A stretch of DNA of 33,306 nucleotides from Arthrobacter sp. H20 (GTDB lineage Bacteria; Actinomycetota; Actinomycetes; Actinomycetales; Micrococcaceae): contig NZ_KI914713.1 of assembly GCF_000520515.1 (NCBI RefSeq), positions 53,129-86,434 on the forward strand, given 5' to 3'. Shown here in pieces: positions 22,374-30,424 of the stretch (its first letter is position 1; the number at the start of each line of letters is the position of its first letter). The position numbers and the translations under genes are program-made. Below the pieces are notes generated by a model. That model saw nothing but the letters and a program-made list of their open reading frames with translations. It was not told the DNA's origin and made no database searches.

Positions 22374-22505
22374 GCGCGGACTCACTGTGCGCCGCTTGAA
22401 GTCGTTCTCAAACACGCCGTCGGGATCCAGTTCTCGGACCAGGGCGCGGAAGTTCCCTGGCCTCGGGTAGAGCGCCTCCATAGGAGGCAATACCCACGGA
22501 TCGAG
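22341..22505 (-). pseudogene. C-terminal remnant of an FAD-dependent oxidase (lactone oxidase type)
   Basis: A 55-codon stretch without stop, bounded by TGA at 22506-22508 and ending with TAG at 22341. It reads PMEALYPRPGNFRALVRELDPDGVFENDFKRR, the typical end of D-arabinono-1,4-lactone oxidase/FAD-linked oxidases (LYPR, DP.GVF.NDF). No FAD-binding domain is present upstream; that space is occupied by the nitrilase-family gene. It therefore looks like a gene remnant left after a deletion. The last codons overlap the terminator hairpin on the other strand. Confidence 0.55.
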
Positions 22506-22513
22506 TCAATCCG

Positions 22514-23320
22514 TTAGTGGGACTCGACGATTTCCTCATTGCGGGCGAACCGGCGGTTCTTCAGCACTGGAAGAAATTCACGTACGTCCGCGATCCGCTT
22601 TCGGGAGACGTCAGTGGTGACCACGCCCTCCTCCTCATCGGTGAGGAACACCTGCGGGATACCCATCGGATCGAGGATCGCCGAGTGGCCGATGGTATGC
22701 CCGCTCGAGGTCCCCGCGGCAGCAATCCAGACGGTGTTTTCGATGGCGCGGGCCTTCAGCAGCGTCTCCCAGTGATCAACTTTGTGGTCACCCTTGAACC
22801 AGGCGGCCGGCACCAGGATCAGGTCTGCCCCGCGGTCGGCGAGCGCACGAGCCTGTTCCGGAAAGCGGATGTCATAGCAGGTCATCAGCCCCACTGAGAG
22901 GTCGCCGATCGCGACCACCTTGATGCCGCCGTCGCCCGGTTTGATCCGGGTGGACTCCTGGTAGCTGAACGCGTCATACAGGTGCAGCTTGCGGTACGTG
23001 TCAACGATTTTCCCCGTGGCGTCCACTAGAACCAGCGTGTTGTAGGGGCGATCCTCGCCGCTCCCTTCATACCCGCCGGCAACAATAGCGATGCCCAGTT
23101 CCACTGCGATGAACGACAGTTGCTGCACGAACGTCGACCAATTCTCGTCCACGGCTCGAGCCAGCGAACCCTCCACCTTTCCGATGGAGAACATGGACTC
23201 CTCGGGAAAGACGATTAGCTCCGACCCTTCGGAACGCGCCTGTTCGGCGAGCCCCCGCATGGTCTTGAGGTTCTCTGAGACGTCTCCGCCCGGTCGGAAC
23301 TGCCCAACGCTGATCTTCAT
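22514..23320 (-). CDS. Carbon-nitrogen hydrolase (nitrilase superfamily)
   Basis: A cytoplasmic amidase-like enzyme of 268 residues. The nitrilase triad is visible: Glu in VFPEESMF (about residue 40), Lys in YRKLHLYDAF (about 112) and Cys in LMTCYDIRFPEQARAL (about 145). YDAFSYQESTRIKPGD and LVPAAWFKGDHKVDHWETLLKARAIENT are typical of the branch containing omega-amidase, deaminated-glutathione amidase and carbamoylputrescine-type enzymes. The substrate is not decidable, although deaminated glutathione or a similar omega-amide is plausible. The start is ATG 23320 with a weak ribosome binding site. It is divergent from the DUF427 gene across a 72-base region containing a perfect inverted repeat. 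Confidence 0.88.
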   Translation of the reverse strand: MKISVGQFRPGGDVSENLKTMRGLAEQARSEGSELIVFPEESMFSIGKVEGSLARAVDENWSTFVQQLSFIAVELGIAIVAGGYEGSGEDRPYNTLVLVDATGKIVDTYRKLHLYDAFSYQESTRIKPGDGGIKVVAIGDLSVGLMTCYDIRFPEQARALADRGADLILVPAAWFKGDHKVDHWETLLKARAIENTVWIAAAGTSSGHTIGHSAILDPMGIPQVFLTDEEEGVVTTDVSRKRIADVREFLPVLKNRRFARNEEIVESH

Positions 23321-23330
23321 TGTCGCCGCT

Positions 23331-23375
23331 TTCAGTCATGAAATAGGTGCCCTAATAGCCTACCGAATGACTGAA
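23331..23375. promoter_or_regulatory. Inverted repeat in a divergent promoter region
   Basis: TTCAGTCAT (23331-23339) and ATGACTGAA (23367-23375) are exact reverse complements separated by 27 bases. A second symmetric element, TAGG-TGC-CCTA (23344-23354), sits between them. The location between the divergent nitrilase-family and DUF427 starts suggests an operator, but no regulator gene is nearby. Confidence 0.4.
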
Positions 23376-23392
23376 CGTCCTATCGTTGGGTT

Positions 23393-23887
23393 ATGAGACT
23401 GCAACCTATACCCCCAGGGCCCGGCCAGGAATCCGTCTGGGACTACCCTCGCCCGCCACGGTTGGAGAAGGTTCCTGAACCGGTGCTGATCGAATTTGGC
23501 GGAAAGTTGATTGCTGAGAGCACGACCGCGGCCCGCGTCCTCGAAACCAGCCATCCACCGGTGTACTACGTGCCGATCGACGACTTCGTTGCAGGTGCGC
23601 TAGCCCCGGTGGAGGGCTCGTCGCTGTGCGAGTACAAGGGAATGGCCGCCTATTACGACGTCGTCAGCGGGAACCAACGCGCACGGCGGGCTGGCTGGAC
23701 CTACCCGACCCCGACCCCGGGTTTCGAGGCGCTGCAGACCCGGGTGGCAATTTACCCAAGTACTATGGATCGCTGCCTGGTCAACGGCGAAGTAGTCACA
23801 GCGCAGGAGGGCGATTTCTATGGCGGATGGATCACCAGCCGCATCGTTGGGCCGTTCAAAGGAGCGCCGGGCACCTGGGGCTGGTAG
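23393..23887 (+). CDS. DUF427 domain protein
   Basis: 164 residues from ATG 23393. The DUF427 pattern is clear: VLIEFGGKLIAESTTAARVLETSHPPVYYVP, the SSLCEYKGMAAYYDVV block and GWTYPTPTPGFEALQTRVAIYP, with VNGEVVTAQEGDFYGGWIT near the end. The family forms small beta-tent proteins of unproven function. No signal peptide or membrane segment. There is no good Shine-Dalgarno; TATCGT lies 6 bases before the ATG, so a leaderless message is possible. Confidence 0.88.
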   Translation: MRLQPIPPGPGQESVWDYPRPPRLEKVPEPVLIEFGGKLIAESTTAARVLETSHPPVYYVPIDDFVAGALAPVEGSSLCEYKGMAAYYDVVSGNQRARRAGWTYPTPTPGFEALQTRVAIYPSTMDRCLVNGEVVTAQEGDFYGGWITSRIVGPFKGAPGTWGW

Positions 23888-23997
23888 GCCGGGCCAGTCC
23901 CCGACGACGAAGCACCCGTCGGAAGGTAACGCCCAGCTAACGCTCATAGAGAGCTGATAACTTCGCAGGTTGGTTATCTATCTGGCAGGAGAACGTT

Positions 23998-24774
23998 GTG
24001 CGCAAAAAGTTGTTACTGAGTATTGCCTTGGCCGGAATTGTGTCGGTGGCGTCCGCATGCGGCACACCCGAGTCCGGCAGTGAGTCCGGATCCGACACGT
24101 CGCAGGCCCCAGCCGAGGAGAGCGCAGCCCCCGACGCGGCTCCGGAAATACCAGAGGCCGATCTCGAGGGCGTGCCCGATGTGGTGGCAGTGGTCAACGG
24201 CACCGAAATTCTGAAGGCAGATTTCGAGTCCGTCTACACCACCCAATATCGAACGTCGGCAACGCAGTCCCAGATGTCTGGGGAGCCCGTCGACCAGGAC
24301 GAGCTGAAAACCCAGACCATTGACGGCATGATCGGCACCGAGTTGCTGGTCCAGGAGGCTGGCGAGCGGGGGCTTGAGGCAAGCGATGAAGCCATCACCG
24401 CAGCACTCGACGAGCTCGTGGCAGCGAACCAGCTCGGCTCGGCCGACGAGTTCTACGCGGCGCTCGCTGAGCAGGGTATGGACGAGGCAACAGTCAAAGA
24501 CCAGCTTGCCACCCAGGTCCAGGTGGAACAGCTCATCCAGGAAGAGGCCGGGGACACCGCGCCATCAGAGGAGGAGCTCACCGCTGCCTACGACGAGGCA
24601 GTGGCCCAGCAGGAGGAGCAGAACGCCCAGAGCGGCGAGGAGACCGAGGTTCCTCCCTTCGAGGAAGCAAAGCCGGCTCTGGAGGAGCAGCTCAAGACCC
24701 AGAAGGAGTCCGCAGCAGCGGAAACCCTGGTGACCAGCCTCCGTGAGGAGGCTGACGTCACGATCAACCTGTAG
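23998..24774 (+). CDS. SurA N-terminal domain lipoprotein (foldase-like)
   Basis: A surface lipoprotein of 258 residues with a GTG start at 23998 after CAGGAGAACGTT. The signal peptide ends VASAC (Cys about 20), followed by an acidic Ser/Pro/Glu linker to about 60. The SurA-N-like domain follows: DVVAVVNGTEILKADFESVY, then helices with IDGMIGTELLVQEAGERGLEASDEAITAALDEL and ATVKDQLATQVQVEQLIQEEAG. The C-terminal part is a charged helix rich in Glu and Gln (VAQQEEQNAQSGEETEVPPF). No parvulin PPIase domain is seen, so a chaperone role outside the membrane is the best reading. A perfect stem-loop follows the stop. Confidence 0.85.
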   Translation: MRKKLLLSIALAGIVSVASACGTPESGSESGSDTSQAPAEESAAPDAAPEIPEADLEGVPDVVAVVNGTEILKADFESVYTTQYRTSATQSQMSGEPVDQDELKTQTIDGMIGTELLVQEAGERGLEASDEAITAALDELVAANQLGSADEFYAALAEQGMDEATVKDQLATQVQVEQLIQEEAGDTAPSEEELTAAYDEAVAQQEEQNAQSGEETEVPPFEEAKPALEEQLKTQKESAAAETLVTSLREEADVTINL

Positions 24775-24780
24775 GACCGT

Positions 24781-24808
24781 GGTGCCGCAGTTACAGCGCT
24801 GCGGCACC
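24781..24808. terminator. Bidirectional stem-loop between convergent genes
   Basis: GGTGCCGCAG (24781-24790) and CTGCGGCACC (24799-24808) form a perfect 10-bp stem with loop TTACAGCG. The stop codon of the leftward EAL gene (24791-24793) falls in the loop and the rightward gene's stop is 7 bases away. No T-run on either side. Confidence 0.6.
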
Positions 24809-26567
24809 GGGAGCGGTCTGCGTCCGCTCGGGGGATTCCATGGCGAACCATGAAGCCAACTCCGCCGCTGGCAGCGGCCTGGCGTAATGGTACCCCTGCG
24901 CCAGGTCGCAGTTGAGTCCGATCAGGGCCTCCCGCTGGTCTTCCGTTTCGACGCCCTCGGCCACCGCCTTGATTCCCACGGCATGCGCCAGCTGCACACA
25001 GCTGGCCACAATGGCCGAGTCCCCACTGTTGATGCCCAGTCCTGACACGAACGTCCGGTCGATCTTTAGCTCGTCGATGGGGAACTGTCGCAGGTAGGTC
25101 AGGCTGGAGTATCCGGTACCGAAGTCATCCACCGCCAGCCCCACCCCCAGCGCCTTCAGTGCGCCCAGCGCCTTCGCGGCCGTCTCGGGCCCCACCATCA
25201 GTGACGTCTCGGTAATCTCGAGTGTCAACAGGGGCGGGTCAAAACCGTGACGCGCCAGCACTGCACCCACCCGACGCGGAAGCTCGGGGTCGGTGAGCTG
25301 CCGGGTGGAAAGGTTCACTGCCATTTCCACGGGCCCGCGGGCTGGCTGCTCGCCGCCCAGCGCACCGCCTGCGCCACTGCCTCGTCCAGCACCCACGCCC
25401 CCAGTTCACGGATCAGCCCTGATTCCTCGACCAGTCCAATGAAGTCCGACGGCGGCAGGAGGCCCGGGTGGGGTGTTCCCATCGAACGAGCGCCTCCACC
25501 CCGGTGAGGCTGCCATCCTTCAGGTTCACGCGCGGCTGGTAATACACGCGGAGCTCGCCGTTGGCAATCGCGTGCCGCAGTTCGCCCAGCAGCTGCATTC
25601 GGTCAACTGCGGGATCGGACTGGGCCGAGTCGTGGAGTTCCCAGGTGTTCCGCCCGCTGGCCTTCGCCTGGCACATCGCAATGTCGGCCCGGCGCAGCAG
25701 CCGCTCGGGCGTATCACCGTCCTCGAAGACCGCCGCACCGATACTCGCGCCCACCACCACTTCGAGACCCTCGATCATGATCGGGGATCTCAGTGACTCC
25801 AGTAAACGCCCGGCCACGGTCGCAACCTCAGCCGTGTCGCTGACCATCTCGACGACGAAGAACTCGTCACCTGACAGCCGCGAAACACGCAGCGGGTCAC
25901 TGACCGCATCCTGTAGCCGCCCCGCCACCGAGCTGAGCAGTTCATCCCCGGCCGCATGGCCCAGACTGTCGTTGACCGCCTTGAAATGGTCGAGGTCAAC
26001 GAAGAGTACGACGGCGCGCCCGTCCGAGGAGGGCGCCTTCGACAGTGCGTCGCCCAGTTCCTGGATCAGTCCGGCCCGGTTCAGCACCCCTGTCAGTGCG
26101 TCGTGGAGGGCCAGGTGCTGCAGCAGGGCCTCTGCGGCGGCCCGCCTTGCTTCCGACTCTTCCGCCCGGCGGAGCGCATCCAGCAGGCTCTTTTCATACC
26201 GCAGGCGCTGGGGTGCCCCGAAGATTCCTACCCTGACCATCGCCGGTGTGGTGCCCGACGCCGGAACGCGGTTCGCTGACAGGAACGCTGCACGCCGGGA
26301 GCCGTCCTTACCGACGACCTCCAGGGCAATCTCGGAGACGGCACCGACCAGGGTCAGCTGGGGGACGCAATGCATGGTGTAGAGGAACTGGTCCCCGGCG
26401 GGGAGCAGGGCGTGAAGCGGCGTCCACAGCAGATCGGTACGGGAGTAGCCGGCCCAGGCAAGGAACGTTTCGTTGACGTCGGTGATGACGCCGTCGTCGT
26501 CGGTCAGCAGATACCCGCACGGTGCGTGCTGGAACGGGGCCTGGTAATCCAGCCTGGGGGCGCTCAC
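24791..26567 (-). pseudogene. PAS-GGDEF-EAL cyclic-di-GMP protein with two apparent frameshifts
   Basis: Together the pieces describe one protein of about 592 residues. The first frame (25413-26567, GTG start) has a PAS domain (about 8-115), a linker helix and a GGDEF domain (LHDALTGVLNRAGLI, FVDLDHFKAVND, SGDEF at 232-236), then begins the EAL domain with GVEALVRWEHPTR and leaves frame. A middle frame (about 25355-25460) continues correctly with LLPPSDFIGLVEESGLIREL and LDEAVAQAVRW. A third frame (to 24791) supplies AVNLSTRQL, LEITETSLM, VDDFGTGYSSL and EGVETEDQ. Both transitions look like single missing bases, near 25459-25468 (GGCCCGGGTGG) and 25331-25355 (GC-rich). The remaining motifs are intact, so the damage is recent or is sequencing error in GC runs. 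Confidence 0.85.
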
Positions 26568-26744
26568 GGCAAACGTCGGTGGGCGGGAAGTGCCCGCTCA
26601 GAAAACGCCGTCGGCGTCATTACTGCCCCTCGAAAAGTTGGTGTGGGCGACGGCCTCGTCGCCTGGCCGTCTGCTCCTCACTGAACTGTCGGCGGGCGCG
26701 AGCCAAATGTAAGGTCCCTCAACGCGAGGTTCGGCACTGGAAGG

Positions 26745-27011
26745 TCAGTCGCGCCGGCGGCGAATCCTGATGGGGCCTTTGATCGTCGAGGGATCAATGA
26801 CCGTCCCGCCCTGGGTGATCTCCACCTCGCCGGCAGCGGCCAGCCGCCGGGCGGCGTCGCGAGACGCCTCCATCAGGTTCCGCCACTGCCCGTCGGACAC
26901 GGCGCGCGCGGCCTCCGACGGGCAGATCGTCGCCTCAGGTGCGCGCTCGTCGAGCAGCCGCCGGATGGCGGCCTCAAGGAGCTGACCGGTGTCGGCGCTG
27001 GCGGGGGCCAC
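26745..27011 (-). CDS. DUF3253 domain protein
   Basis: 88 residues from GTG 27011, starting 8 bases after the purA stop and probably co-transcribed with it. The winged-helix-like pattern of DUF3253 is visible: LLEAAIRRLLDERAPEATICPSEAARAV, QWRNLMEASRDAARRLAAAGEVEITQGG and VIDPSTIKGPIRIRRRR. Small and basic at the C-terminus. Function unknown; DNA binding is possible given the predicted fold. The 177 bases downstream to the GGDEF gene start hold no recognisable feature. Confidence 0.8.
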   Translation of the reverse strand: MAPASADTGQLLEAAIRRLLDERAPEATICPSEAARAVSDGQWRNLMEASRDAARRLAAAGEVEITQGGTVIDPSTIKGPIRIRRRRD

Positions 27012-27019
27012 TGGCTGTT

Positions 27020-28306
27020 CTAGCCGATCAGATCGTAAATGACTATGGTCTGGTCGCGGTCCGGCCCAACCCCGATGGCCGAGAACTGGGCGCCCGACAT
27101 CTTCTCCAGCGCTCGCACGTACACCTGTGCGTTCTCCGGCAGGTCATCGATGGTGCGGGCCGTGGTAATGTCCTCGGTCCAGCCGTCGAAGTACTCGAAG
27201 ATGGGCTTGGCGTGGTGGAAGTCGGTCTGGGTCATTGGCATCTCATCGTGCCGGACGCCGTCGACGTCGTACGCCACGCAGACGGGAATACGTTCAATGC
27301 CCGTGAGCACATCGAGCTTGGTCACGAAGTAGTCGGTAAAGCCATTCACTCGGGCTGCGTGGCGGGCCAGCACGGCGTCGTACCAGCCGCAGCGGCGGGG
27401 ACGGCCGGTGTTGACCCCAAACTCGCCGCCCTTCGTCTGCAGGTACATGCCCATGTCGTCGAAGAGTTCGGTGGGGAACGGTCCGGCGCCCACCCGCGTG
27501 GTGTAGGCCTTGATGATGCCCACGGCACGACTGATCCGGGTGGGGCCGATCCCCGACCCGACAGATGCCCCACCGGCTGTGGGGTTCGACGACGTCACGA
27601 ACGGGTAGGTGCCGTGGTCCACATCCAGGAAGGTGGCCTGGCCGCCCTCCATGAGCACTACCTTGCCAGCGTCGAGGGCTTCATTGAGCACATAGGTGGA
27701 ATCGATGACGAGCGGGCGGAGACGGTCGGCGAAGGACAGGAAGTAGTCGACCACTTCCTCCACCTCGACGTCACGGCGGTTATATACCTTGACCAGCAGC
27801 TCATTCTTCTGGGCAAGCGACCCCTCAACCTTCTGGCGCAGGATTGACTCGTCAAAGACGTCCTGGACACGGATACCCAGCCGGGCCACCTTGTCCATGT
27901 AGGCCGGGCCAATACCGCGGCCAGTGGTACCGATGGCACGCTTTCCCAGAAACCGTTCGGTCACCTTGTCCAAGACCTGGTGATATGGCGCCACCAGGTG
28001 GGCGTTAGCTGAAATGCGCAGCTTCGACGTATCGGCGCCGCGGGCCTCGAGCCCCTCGATCTCCTCGAATAGTGCTTCGAGGTTGATAACGCAGCCGTTG
28101 CCGATGATCGGGATCGCGTTGGGGCTCAGGATGCCTGCGGGCAAAAGCTTCAGCTCATACTTTTCACCGCCGACGACGACAGTGTGCCCTGCGTTGTTTC
28201 CGCCGTTTGGTTTGACGACATAGTCAACCCGGCCGCCGAGCAGGTCGGTTGCTTTACCTTTACCTTCGTCGCCCCACTGGGCTCCGACAATAACGATCGC
28301 TGGCAT
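27020..28306 (-). CDS. purA: Adenylosuccinate synthetase
   Basis: Joins IMP and aspartate with GTP to give adenylosuccinate, the committed step to AMP. 428 residues from ATG 28306, which follows GGGGGAGGATCCC. Active-site segments are all present: [75 protein letters not shown] and [14 protein letters not shown]; the C-terminus ends [17 protein letters not shown]. The frame is open upstream to 28381 but the family start and the ribosome binding site fix 28306. purA stands apart from purSQL here and is followed closely by a DUF3253 gene. Confidence 0.97.
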   Translation of the reverse strand: MPAIVIVGAQWGDEGKGKATDLLGGRVDYVVKPNGGNNAGHTVVVGGEKYELKLLPAGILSPNAIPIIGNGCVINLEALFEEIEGLEARGADTSKLRISANAHLVAPYHQVLDKVTERFLGKRAIGTTGRGIGPAYMDKVARLGIRVQDVFDESILRQKVEGSLAQKNELLVKVYNRRDVEVEEVVDYFLSFADRLRPLVIDSTYVLNEALDAGKVVLMEGGQATFLDVDHGTYPFVTSSNPTAGGASVGSGIGPTRISRAVGIIKAYTTRVGAGPFPTELFDDMGMYLQTKGGEFGVNTGRPRRCGWYDAVLARHAARVNGFTDYFVTKLDVLTGIERIPVCVAYDVDGVRHDEMPMTQTDFHHAKPIFEYFDGWTEDITTARTIDDLPENAQVYVRALEKMSGAQFSAIGVGPDRDQTIVIYDLIG

Positions 28307-28428
28307 GGGATCCTCCCCCATCGTTGCGGCAGCACCGGCAGAACACACCGATGCCGCCAGAAGTGCATGAGAATGCCCCAAGATCTACTACTGCATACCT
28401 GCAAGAGATCTGGGGCTCTTACCACCCA

Positions 28429-28434
28429 AGTTTA
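28429..28434 (-). promoter_or_regulatory. Candidate -10 box of purA
   Basis: On the minus strand TAAACT followed by TGG matches the candidate lysC -10 context exactly (TAAACTTGG). It would give a leader of about 115 bases before the purA ATG. No good -35 is visible upstream. Two AGATCT palindromes (28381 and 28406) lie in the leader; no meaning is assigned to them. Confidence 0.35.
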
Positions 28435-28461
28435 GCAACAGATCCTGCCGGCGCTCCGCTA

Positions 28462-28496
28462 TGGTGGGAGAGTAGGGAGACCCCGCTCTCCCACCA
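28462..28496 (-). terminator. Stem-loop after proX
   Basis: TGGTGGGAGAG (28462-28472) and CTCTCCCACCA (28486-28496) are perfect inverted arms of 11 bases with a 13-base loop, 8 bases after the proX stop. There is no T-run. It separates the transporter unit from the purA promoter region, with both genes read leftward. Confidence 0.6.
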
Positions 28497-28503
28497 CGGG
28501 GTG

Positions 28504-29415
28504 TTATCCCTTGAGGCTATCGATGAAGTCTGGGTTTTCCTCGAGCCACTGATCAACGGCTTCGGCCTCCTGGCCCGACCCAAACTCGTTGACAACCAGA
28601 TTCTCCAGCTGACCGTACTGCTCGTCGTTCAACTTGAAGTTGGTCATCATTTCGGCCACCTCGGGGAATTCCTCGGTGAATCCGGTACGTGCCAGCGTGT
28701 GCAGTCCTTCTACTGGGCCGAGCGCGGCCTCTGGATCCTCGAGATCCTTCAACGGGAAGGAGCTATTCGCCCAGAACGGCTTCCACAAGGTCACCACAAT
28801 GTCTTCCTCAGCGTCGACGGCACTCTGCAGCTCGGTGAGCATCGCCGTGGTCGATGATTCGATCAGTTCGTAGTCGCCATCAAGGCCATACGTCGGCATG
28901 ACGCTGTCCTTGGTTACGGCTGTGAGGCCCGCGCCTGGCTCGATGCCCACGATCCGGCCGTCGAACATGTCCGCGTTGCCGGTGAGATCGGCGATCGAAT
29001 CGATGTCGGTGTACTCCGGAACAGCGAAGGTCAGCTTGGCATTGTCGTAATAGGCACCCAGGTCCTCGATGTCATCTCCGTACTCTTCCATGTACTCGGC
29101 ATGGGTCGCTTCGGACCAGCCCGAGGGGTACACGTCAACATCACCGTTGGACAGACCGGTGTAGAGCGGCGCAGCTTCGCTCAGCTCCTGAATCTCAACG
29201 TTCATTCCTTCGCCTTCAAGAATGTTCTCCCAGAGGTACGCGGTGCTCAGACCGTCCGTCCAGGAAGGGATGATGCCCAGCGTGATGGTCTGAGCCTCTG
29301 CCTCGGACCCCTCATCGCTTGAGGCATCCGATCCTCCACATGCGGTGGCGCCCAGCGCAACAGTCATGAGAGCAGCCAGTACGCCGACTCGTCGTGTTCT
29401 TAGTTTATCCGTCAT
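28504..29415 (-). CDS. proX: Glycine betaine/proline-type ABC transporter substrate-binding lipoprotein
   Basis: Binds a quaternary-ammonium compatible solute outside the membrane and hands it to the permease. 303 residues; ATG 29415 with AAGGAAGAAG upstream. The lipoprotein signal ends GATAC (Cys about 26), then an acidic linker. The OpuAC fold shows as ITLGIIPSWTDGLSTAYLWENILE, YTGLSNGDVDVYPSGWSEATHAEYMEEY, GRIVGIEPGAGLT and DIVVTLWKPFWANSSFPLKDLEDP; the Trp residues in these blocks would form the aromatic cage. It is last in the leftward set, 64 bases after the permease gene. Confidence 0.9.
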   Translation of the reverse strand: MTDKLRTRRVGVLAALMTVALGATACGGSDASSDEGSEAEAQTITLGIIPSWTDGLSTAYLWENILEGEGMNVEIQELSEAAPLYTGLSNGDVDVYPSGWSEATHAEYMEEYGDDIEDLGAYYDNAKLTFAVPEYTDIDSIADLTGNADMFDGRIVGIEPGAGLTAVTKDSVMPTYGLDGDYELIESSTTAMLTELQSAVDAEEDIVVTLWKPFWANSSFPLKDLEDPEAALGPVEGLHTLARTGFTEEFPEVAEMMTNFKLNDEQYGQLENLVVNEFGSGQEAEAVDQWLEENPDFIDSLKG

Positions 29416-29479
29416 TGATCTTCTTCCTTATTCATCGGAGGGCGCCTTTCGAAGCGGCACCCATGGATTGGTGGGAGGG

Positions 29480-30424
29480 TCAAGATTGGGTGGCGTGCTG
29501 AAGCGGCTTGGGACCAGGTCGGCGGAGCAACCGGGCGAGCGCGACCAAAACGCGGCGGTCGCGGCTGGATCTGCCGTCCCCGACGGCTGCTGTCACACGA
29601 TCGAGGAAAATCGCCAGGACGACCACTGACAATCCAGCTTCGAAACCGAGGCCGATGTCGAGCTGCGCGATCGAGGAGGTCACGGCACCCCCGAGACCGC
29701 CAGCGCCCACAAGTCCAGCAATGACCGCCATCGAAAGAGCCAGCATGATTACCTGGTTGATGCCAGCCATGATCGTCGGCAGCGCCAGCGGGATCTGGAT
29801 GCTACGCAGAATCTGTCCTGGTGTGCTACCGAACGCGTGTCCTGCCTCGACCACCTCAGCATCGACCTGTCGGATGCCCAGCTCAGTGAGACGCACTCCC
29901 GGCGGTAGCGCAAAGATGACGGTGGCGACCACGCCCCCGGCTGGACCAATGCTGAAGAGTGTGACCACGGGCACCAGCCAGACGAAGGCAGGCATGGTCT
30001 GCATGAGGTCCATCACCGGGCGGATCGCATTGCTCACCGATGTCGACTTCGCCGCGGCGATGCCGAGGGGTATGGCGATCACGAGCGCGATGAAAGTCGC
30101 GATAAGTACCAGAGCCAACGTGGTCATCGCGTTCTGCCATTGATCAACACTGATCACAAAGGCGAGGCCAACAAATGAGACGATGGCAAACTTCCAGTCC
30201 TTCACCAGCCAGGCCAGCAAGGAAAACAAGGCAACGAGTACGAGGGGAGCTGGTGCGTTGAGCAAGTCGGCTAGGCCGTCGGTGGCGCCTAGGATTACAT
30301 CGCGCACGGATTCGAAAAAGGAACCAAGGTTATCGTCCACCCAGTCGAATATGGTCTCGATGCCTTCTCCGACAGGGATACGGGGCACGATGGCGCCACC
30401 GGTGCGGCTGATCATAAGGCTCAT
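29480..30424 (-). CDS. proW: Glycine betaine/proline-type ABC transporter permease
   Basis: A membrane subunit of 314 residues. Residues about 50-240 hold the helices of the ProW/OpuAB type: MTTLALVLIATFIALVIAIPLGIAAAK, RPVMDLMQTMPAFVWLVPVVTLFSIGPAGGVVATVIFALPPGVRLTELGIRQV, and the EAA loop VEAGHAFGSTPGQILRSIQIPLALPTIMAGINQVIMLALSM. The run MQTMPAFVWL is characteristic of this family. The C-terminus adds a basic tail (RSSRDRRVLVALARLLRRPGPK). The start overlaps the ATPase stop (ATGA). Confidence 0.9.
   Translation of the reverse strand: MSLMISRTGGAIVPRIPVGEGIETIFDWVDDNLGSFFESVRDVILGATDGLADLLNAPAPLVLVALFSLLAWLVKDWKFAIVSFVGLAFVISVDQWQNAMTTLALVLIATFIALVIAIPLGIAAAKSTSVSNAIRPVMDLMQTMPAFVWLVPVVTLFSIGPAGGVVATVIFALPPGVRLTELGIRQVDAEVVEAGHAFGSTPGQILRSIQIPLALPTIMAGINQVIMLALSMAVIAGLVGAGGLGGAVTSSIAQLDIGLGFEAGLSVVVLAIFLDRVTAAVGDGRSSRDRRVLVALARLLRRPGPKPLQHATQS

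Noticed and set aside
26939-27847. 302-codon plus-strand open frame opposite purA
   Set aside because: Antisense to purA, with no motifs; purA is unambiguous.
29480-30424. Plus-strand frames of 90-210 codons inside proW and proV
   Set aside because: Shadow frames rich in Ser/Thr/Arg; the minus-strand genes form a complete, overlapping transporter set.
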